DNA from: an uncultured Synergistales bacterium
GTDB lineage: Bacteria; Synergistota; Synergistia; Synergistales; Aminobacteriaceae
DNA length: 11,844 nucleotides
Direction of reading: 5' to 3'
Assembly: GCA_905233515.1 (NCBI GenBank)
Contig: CAJOEQ010000077.1
Coordinates: 1 to 11,844 of the forward strand
Part shown: positions 7,286 to 11,844 of the stretch, in pieces
How the letters are laid out: the number at the start of each line of letters is the position of its first letter
How positions within the stretch are numbered: position 1 is the first letter of the stretch
Translations under genes and position numbers: made by a program
Notes under the pieces: generated by a model
Databases searched by the model: none
Told to the model about the DNA's origin: nothing
Seen by the model: only the letters and a program-made list of their open reading frames with translations

Positions 7286-10200
7286 CATCATCGTCGTCGT
7301 CTTCGTCGTCATCATCTTCGGGATCATGAACTTTTTTGCTTTTTCCTGTGATTCTGTCCCATAAGTGCCAAACTTGCCAAATGCATTTATATGCAGCAGG
7401 AATTGACAACATTGCAAGTATACCGCCCGCAATAAGTCCACCTATAGCAACTACTGCGATCGGGCGTTTCATTTCTGAACCTCTGCCAGTTGACAATAAC
7501 GGAACTAACGAGACAACCGACGTAACAACAGCCATTAACAGCGATTTAAAAGGATTTATGCCTTGCTGCAGTCTTAAGACTTCCGCATAATCTATAACGA
7601 CTATTGCATTATTTACGACCATTCCGACAAGCATAATCATGCCTATTATAGCAAATATTGAGATATTTACGCCGCTGATTAACATAGCAGGAACGACTCC
7701 GATTGATGCCATAGGTACAGTAGCAAGAATTATAATGCTGTATGTCCAGCTCTCAAGAATTGCAGCAACTATCAAATATGTAACAACAATTGCTATAACT
7801 AGAGTGCGCAGTAATTCCGTGAAGTTTTCTGACATATCTTCCTGTTCACCGCCAAAATTAACGCTTACTCCTTCAGGAAGAGTCATACTGTCGACTACTT
7901 GACGCATTAAGGCATTCCCTTCACCTGCTGTGATATAACGTACCCGGCCGGTTCCAACTACAGCGCGTTGACGTTCAACCCTTCTGATTTCAGTCGGTGA
8001 GTCGCTCCATGAAATATTTGACATTTCATCAAGCGGGACAAGTCCGTAACTCGTCATAATTGGTAATTCATGAGCGTTAAAAATATCGCTTGCTTTCTCA
8101 CGTTCAATTCTTGCTTTAATATCGTATTCGTAGCCGCCTTGTCTGAATTTGCCCGCGTCTCGTCCTATTAAGTAACCTCGTACAATGCTCGCTAAATCAG
8201 AAATATTTAAACCTAATGGAGATAAACGCCATCTAATTGGCGCAACTTGTAACTCAGGCTTACCCATTTCCATTTCTATTTTTAAATCACGAACTCCGGG
8301 AACTTTGCGGCCTCTTGCTCTGACTTCTTCAGCAATTGTATATAACTGATTTAAATCTTCACCCTTAATTTGAATCTCTATGGGATTTCCGAATCCTGAA
8401 CGAGTCGCAGCAATTGAGACTTCAACACCGGGCAATCTCTCAAGCCACGGACGAATTTTATCGGCTAAATCTTCAGTAGACGGCCTGTCAGGGTCATTAT
8501 TTAAATACAGCGCGATTTGTGCCTCACTGATTGATTGACTTCTCATTGAGCCTGCAACGGTCGAGACTACATTTTTTATATATTTTCTGTCTGATAAAGT
8601 ATTAATATAATCTTCAACTTTGTAGACTAATTCAGCTGTTTTGTGAATCGACGAGTTATTATCAAGCGTCAGAGTTATTCTTACTGTTCCGTCGTCCATT
8701 GTCGGAGTAAATTGAGTCCCTAGAAAGCCGCCCAGTTTCAGAGATCCATAAGTCGCTAAAATCGTCAATAAAACCGTCGTAAATGGGAATTTCATAGAAA
8801 TATGCAGAATTATAAAGAATAAATCTCTAAATCCGTCAAAAATCCAGTTCCACCAGCCTGTTAAAATTTTGCCGATTAATGGAAGTTCAGCCGCATTCCC
8901 TTTTTGTTTCTTGATTCTCGCAGCTAAACAGGGAGTAACGGCCATTGTTACCCATAATGAAAACGCTGTAGCATATACAATCGTTACGGCGTAAGGCTTT
9001 AAAAATTGTCCGGCTATAGTACTCATTAAAGCAACGGGCATGAAAACGCCTAAATTTGTTAAGACTCCTGCAAGAACTGACATAGAAATTTCTACAGTGC
9101 CTTCTTCTGCGGCCTTAAAAGGTTCATAGCCCATATCACGGAATCTATATATATTCTGAATTATTAATATAGCGTTCATTACTAGAGTACCCATTGAGAG
9201 CGCGAGTCCTAGTGTACTCATCAAATTTAAAGTGTAGCCGTGAACTTGCAAGGGGACAAATGTAGCAGCAAATGCAACCGGCATTGAGAACGCAACAATA
9301 AAAGTAGCTGAGAATCGGCCAAGAAATAAATATATAACAAGTGCTGTTAAAGCGATTCCGATAGCTGTATCACGAATGATATTTTTAACGGCTGACTCGA
9401 CAAATCCCGTGTCATCATAAGTGTATTCATATTTGAAGTCGGGATAATTTCTCATTGTTCGAGTCATTAATCTTTTAATTTGCCGGCCTGCTTCTACTAC
9501 ATCAGCATTTGAACGCGGGCTAATTCTTAACTGTACAACCGGTTGACCATCTGCACGCGCCATACTTCTTTGATCTTCTTCACCGTCTACAACTGTTCCT
9601 AACATTGATAATCTTACAGGCTGGCCGTTCGGAGTGGGAATTAATATATCTTCTAACTGCTCAACTTGATTAAATTCTCCCATTAAACGCAAAGAGACTT
9701 CATCTTTTTTTTGAGTGATATAACCTGAAGGCGTTGTCTGATTATTAGCTGCTACGACATTGCAGACTTGCATATAATTAATCCCGTAATCGCTCAAAGC
9801 AGCAGGATCTAAATTTATGTGAATTTCTCTATCTCTTCCGCCTGATACGTCAACACGTCCGACTCCTTCAACTCTTGCTACAACAGGTTGTATTCTGTCT
9901 TCAATCAATTTTTTTGCTGTCTTCTCCGGCATATCCGACGTAAACGAGACAATCAAAAACGGCTGTGAGTTAATATCGAATTTGCTTGCGATAGGCTCGT
10001 CGGCATCATCGGGTAAATCAGGAATTTTAGCTTTAACTTTATTATTTACGTCAACAAGTGCTAAATCGGGATTAGTGCCTGCCTCCATTTCTACAGCTAC
10101 CATTGAAATGCCTTCAATAGAATATGTATTAATTGAGTGCAAATTTTCCAAGTCTGCAAGTGCGTCTTCAAGAGGTTTGCTGATTAACTGCTCGATTTCG

Positions 10201-10373
10201 TTCGGGCCTGCTCCTGTATAAGTAGTGCGGACTAAGACAAAAGGCAATTCAACTTCAGGATAAAGAGTAACTCCGAGTGTGAAATAACTTGATATTCCCA
10301 GCAAAATCCATATAACAACAGAACACCCAGTAAAGACTGGGTGCGTAATGCAAAAACGTATAAATCCTCTCAT
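7275..10373 (-). CDS. RND-family efflux permease (HAE1/AcrB-like) with neutral TM4 and acidic tail
   Basis: A complete 1032-residue inner-membrane transporter with the full RND duplication. TM1 is at about residues 13-33, the first periplasmic loop runs to about 335, and TM2-TM6 lie within 335-485. TM7 is near 531-548, the second periplasmic loop follows to about 855, and TM8-TM12 reach about 995. Family motifs include 'FTLGVTLYPEVELP', 'YTGAGPNEIEQLISKPLEDAL' split around residues 52-72, and 'EGVGRVDVSGG'. The transmembrane-4 motif reads LVMNAILIIQNI (397-408): Met399 and Asn400 replace the AcrB Asp407/Asp408 pair, and Gln406 replaces a conserved Glu. TM10 has VVNNAIVVIDYA, with Asn instead of AcrB Lys940, as in many VNN-type pumps. 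The last 16 residues are almost all Asp/Glu. A GAGGG ribosome site lies 10 bases upstream. It probably works with the adaptor encoded just before it; no TolC-type gene is visible. Confidence 0.92.
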   Translation of the reverse strand: MRGFIRFCITHPVFTGCSVVIWILLGISSYFTLGVTLYPEVELPFVLVRTTYTGAGPNEIEQLISKPLEDALADLENLHSINTYSIEGISMVAVEMEAGTNPDLALVDVNNKVKAKIPDLPDDADEPIASKFDINSQPFLIVSFTSDMPEKTAKKLIEDRIQPVVARVEGVGRVDVSGGRDREIHINLDPAALSDYGINYMQVCNVVAANNQTTPSGYITQKKDEVSLRLMGEFNQVEQLEDILIPTPNGQPVRLSMLGTVVDGEEDQRSMARADGQPVVQLRISPRSNADVVEAGRQIKRLMTRTMRNYPDFKYEYTYDDTGFVESAVKNIIRDTAIGIALTALVIYLFLGRFSATFIVAFSMPVAFAATFVPLQVHGYTLNLMSTLGLALSMGTLVMNAILIIQNIYRFRDMGYEPFKAAEEGTVEISMSVLAGVLTNLGVFMPVALMSTIAGQFLKPYAVTIVYATAFSLWVTMAVTPCLAARIKKQKGNAAELPLIGKILTGWWNWIFDGFRDLFFIILHISMKFPFTTVLLTILATYGSLKLGGFLGTQFTPTMDDGTVRITLTLDNNSSIHKTAELVYKVEDYINTLSDRKYIKNVVSTVAGSMRSQSISEAQIALYLNNDPDRPSTEDLADKIRPWLERLPGVEVSIAATRSGFGNPIEIQIKGEDLNQLYTIAEEVRARGRKVPGVRDLKIEMEMGKPELQVAPIRWRLSPLGLNISDLASIVRGYLIGRDAGKFRQGGYEYDIKARIEREKASDIFNAHELPIMTSYGLVPLDEMSNISWSDSPTEIRRVERQRAVVGTGRVRYITAGEGNALMRQVVDSMTLPEGVSVNFGGEQEDMSENFTELLRTLVIAIVVTYLIVAAILESWTYSIIILATVPMASIGVVPAMLISGVNISIFAIIGMIMLVGMVVNNAIVVIDYAEVLRLQQGINPFKSLLMAVVTSVVSLVPLLSTGRGSEMKRPIAVVAIGGLIAGGILAMLSIPAAYKCIWQVWHLWDRITGKSKKVHDPEDDDDEDDDDDDDE

Positions 10374-10379
10374 GAAATA

Positions 10380-11489
10380 TTAACCCTCGTTAGAATTGTT
10401 ATTGTTTGTAGTGCCTGCTAAATCACGTTGATTAATTATATTAGCTCCGTCATAAAGTACTCTATTTCCGCTGGTGATTAAATTTTCGCCCGGTTTAAGT
10501 CCTGAAGTAACAACGACTCGGCCTTCTCGTCCTTCACCTGTTGTAATAGTTCTGATTTTAGCTGTATCATTTTCTGCGATATAAACTGATTGAGTAGTTC
10601 CGCGATATAAGACGACATTTGAAGGGATTACTACGACATTTTTTTGACTGCTTACCATAAAGCGGCCTTCTACATAAGTCCCGGGCAGAATTCCCGAATT
10701 TTCCGGCAGTCCTACAACAACAGGATATAAGCCTGAACCAGTTTGAGCTTCGGGGCTGATTCTCTTAACCCGTCCGATATGTTTTACGCCGTCTACATAA
10801 ATTTCAACCGGAGTTTTTGTAGTAATTTTCGTGATGTCCTTCTTTGAGACCATTAATTCGGCTTCCATTTCTTTAGGGTCGACGATTGATAATAACACTG
10901 CTCCGGCCTCTGCTACTTCTCCGGGCTCTACTTTACGTGCTGCGACAATACCGTTAATGCTGGCTTTGAGGCTTGTACGCTGTAAAGTTGACTGCGATGA
11001 TCTTAATGACGCTTCAGCAGATTTTAATCTCGAATAAGCCGCGTCTACTTCACTTTGAGAAATTCCGCCCTTCTTGTTTAATTGCCTGAGTCTCTCATAA
11101 TTTAATTTTGCCTCGTCGTAAGCTGTCTTGCCTGATTGAACTTGCGCGCCCCTTGCTGCTGCCTGAAGAGTTATTACTGTCTGACCAGCTTTAACAGGGC
11201 TTCCTACGTCTACAGTTACAGTTTTTACGATTTCGCGCTCAAAAGTCGTTATATTTTGTGTATGTGCGCTCTTTGCTTGACCGTAATAGCTCCGCCAAGT
11301 GTTCCAATCTGAAGTAGTTACATTTTCTGTCTCAACGGGATATACTGTTACAGTTTGAGTCTCTAATGAACGCAAATTTGCAGCGGCTTGAGCAAGTTTA
11401 GCACGTACTTGAGTGCTTACAAGAAAGCCCACGCCGGCTAAAGCTAATATCCATAAAAGAATTCTTATACGCGTAAAAAATTTAAGCAT
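10380..11489 (-). CDS. periplasmic adaptor subunit of RND efflux pump (HlyD/MFP family)
   Basis: A 369-residue membrane fusion protein that bridges the RND permease and an outer-membrane channel. An N-terminal membrane anchor is at about residues 8-24. The lipoyl/barrel-sandwich domain is split into 'IVKTVTVDVGSPVKAGQTV' (87-105) and 'INGIVAARKVEPGEVAEAG' (178-196) around an alpha-helical hairpin (about 110-170, with the 'GGISQSEVDAA' turn). A beta-barrel follows at about 205-280, then the membrane-proximal domain. The C-terminus is a low-complexity Thr/Asn tail. I prefer ATG 11489 over GTG 11501 because GAGGTGAT (11497-11504) lies 7 bases upstream of the ATG and the GTG lies inside that ribosome site. 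The permease starts 6 bases after the stop, so the two form an operon. Confidence 0.92.
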   Translation of the reverse strand: MLKFFTRIRILLWILALAGVGFLVSTQVRAKLAQAAANLRSLETQTVTVYPVETENVTTSDWNTWRSYYGQAKSAHTQNITTFEREIVKTVTVDVGSPVKAGQTVITLQAAARGAQVQSGKTAYDEAKLNYERLRQLNKKGGISQSEVDAAYSRLKSAEASLRSSQSTLQRTSLKASINGIVAARKVEPGEVAEAGAVLLSIVDPKEMEAELMVSKKDITKITTKTPVEIYVDGVKHIGRVKRISPEAQTGSGLYPVVVGLPENSGILPGTYVEGRFMVSSQKNVVVIPSNVVLYRGTTQSVYIAENDTAKIRTITTGEGREGRVVVTSGLKPGENLITSGNRVLYDGANIINQRDLAGTTNNNNSNEG

Positions 11490-11496
11490 TAAGTGA

Positions 11497-11504
11497 ATCA
11501 CCTC
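11497..11504 (-). promoter_or_regulatory. Shine-Dalgarno site deciding the adaptor start
   Basis: On the minus strand this reads GAGGTGAT, an 8-base match to the anti-Shine-Dalgarno complement, 7 bases before ATG 11489. The upstream in-frame GTG (11499-11501) is within it and so is unlikely to be the start. Confidence 0.8.
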
Positions 11505-11535
11505 ATATAATAATCATTAATAATTGTGATTTTGC

Positions 11536-11544
11536 ATTATAACA
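11536..11544 (-). promoter_or_regulatory. extended -10 promoter of the adaptor-permease-citG operon
   Basis: On the minus strand the sequence is TGTTATAAT: a perfect TATAAT at 11536-11541 preceded by the TGn extended -10 element (11542-11544). No good TTGACA is visible 16-18 bases upstream, which is common for extended -10 promoters. Predicted transcription starts near 11529, leaving a leader of about 40 bases to ATG 11489. Confidence 0.65.
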
Positions 11545-11585
11545 CAGTGATTAATAACATATTAGTATGAATAAATTGTGAATAT

Positions 11586-11621
11586 AAAAAAATTCCCTAG
11601 CTGTAAAACCAACTAGAGAAT
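11586..11621 (-). terminator. Rho-independent terminator, minus strand
   Basis: An inverted repeat pairs 11592-11600 (ATTCCCTAG) with 11613-11621 (CTAGAGAAT), nine pairs with one C/A mismatch and a 12-base loop. On the minus strand the stem is followed by a run of seven T (complement of A 11586-11592). There is no T-run on the plus side. It sits 57 bases after the stop of the small minus-strand gene and just before the adaptor promoter, so it probably separates the two transcription units. The stem is AT-rich, so strength is uncertain. Confidence 0.6.
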
Positions 11622-11677
11622 GAAAAGCGAAAAAATTAAATATTTATTGATTGTTATCTGCTTAACTGTATAATTCT

Positions 11678-11842
11678 TTAATGATAAATGATAAGAAAAA
11701 ATAGCCCATACGATATGATAATAATAAAGGCAAAAATTACAAGTAAATTCTCTGTTGCATTTTTCGCTTTAATACGTGCCTGTTCTTCCTTGCGTATTTT
11801 TTCGATATTTTCCTGACATTTTTTAATCAGTTCGCTTGAATC
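11678..11842 (-). CDS. C-terminal part of a small membrane-anchored protein of unknown function (5' end outside window)
   Basis: An open minus-strand frame enters from the right edge and ends at TAA (11678-11680), giving 54 visible residues. The first 30 or so are strongly charged and helical (ELIKKCQENIEKIRKEEQ, then ARIKAKN), compatible with an amphipathic or coiled-coil helix. A hydrophobic stretch of about 20 residues follows (LLVIFAFIIIISYGLFFLII), ending in YH, so the protein looks tail-anchored or single-span. I do not recognise a family. A terminator in the right orientation just downstream supports a real gene. The start is beyond the window, so total length is unknown. Confidence 0.6.
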   Translation of the reverse strand, partial: DSSELIKKCQENIEKIRKEEQARIKAKNATENLLVIFAFIIIISYGLFFLIIYH

Positions 11843-11844
11843 TC

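Noticed and set aside
7286..7441. Longer N-terminus for the citG-like gene (start at 7441)
   Set aside because: The extra 52 residues are a frame-shifted reading of the permease C-terminus, including the Asp repeat read as Thr/Met, and match nothing in the CitG family.
7336..7902. Plus-strand open frames (84 and 87 codons) opposite the permease
   Set aside because: They lie fully antisense to a well-supported RND gene, their translations look like antisense of membrane codons, and they have no ribosome sites.
11499..11501. GTG start for the adaptor protein
   Set aside because: The GTG lies inside the Shine-Dalgarno sequence that is correctly spaced for ATG 11489.

Overview
This AT-rich window (roughly 40% GC by eye) comes from a diderm bacterium. 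It carries inner-membrane, periplasmic and secretin parts of a type II secretion system (T2SS) and a tripartite-type RND efflux pump. The low GC, the mixed gene neighbourhood and a CitG-family enzyme would fit an anaerobic gut-type diderm. Synergistota is my guess from the overall look of the proteins, but nothing in the window proves it.

Bases 1-6445 are a tightly packed plus-strand T2SS operon in the order gspC (3' end only), a gspI-like minor pseudopilin, gspD, gspE, gspF, gspG, gspH. The cytoplasmic ATPase (GspE), inner-membrane platform (GspF), major pseudopilin (GspG) and minor pseudopilins are intact. The outer-membrane secretin gene gspD is broken twice: a one-base loss near 1673 and a deletion of about 13 bases near 2158. 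Both fall where the family alignment demands a continuous frame. As written, this T2SS has no full-length outer-membrane pore, unless the lesions are assembly errors. gspJ, K, L and M are not in the window.

Bases 6434-11489 are a minus-strand operon transcribed toward the T2SS genes. It holds a periplasmic adaptor (HlyD/MFP family), an RND permease of 1032 aa, and a CitG-like triphosphoribosyl-dephospho-CoA synthase. Permease and adaptor are 6 bases apart. The citG-like start overlaps the permease stop, inside a GAY-repeat tract that encodes an acidic tail. A good extended -10 promoter lies upstream of the adaptor. The permease lacks the usual transmembrane-4 aspartates, which is the most interesting protein-level oddity here. 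The citG-like gene and gspH converge and overlap by 12 bases.

Bases 11490-11844 hold the promoter region, a minus-strand terminator, and the 3' end of a small minus-strand gene encoding a protein with a charged helix and a C-terminal membrane anchor. I see no RNA genes, insertion sequences, CRISPR arrays or phage features.
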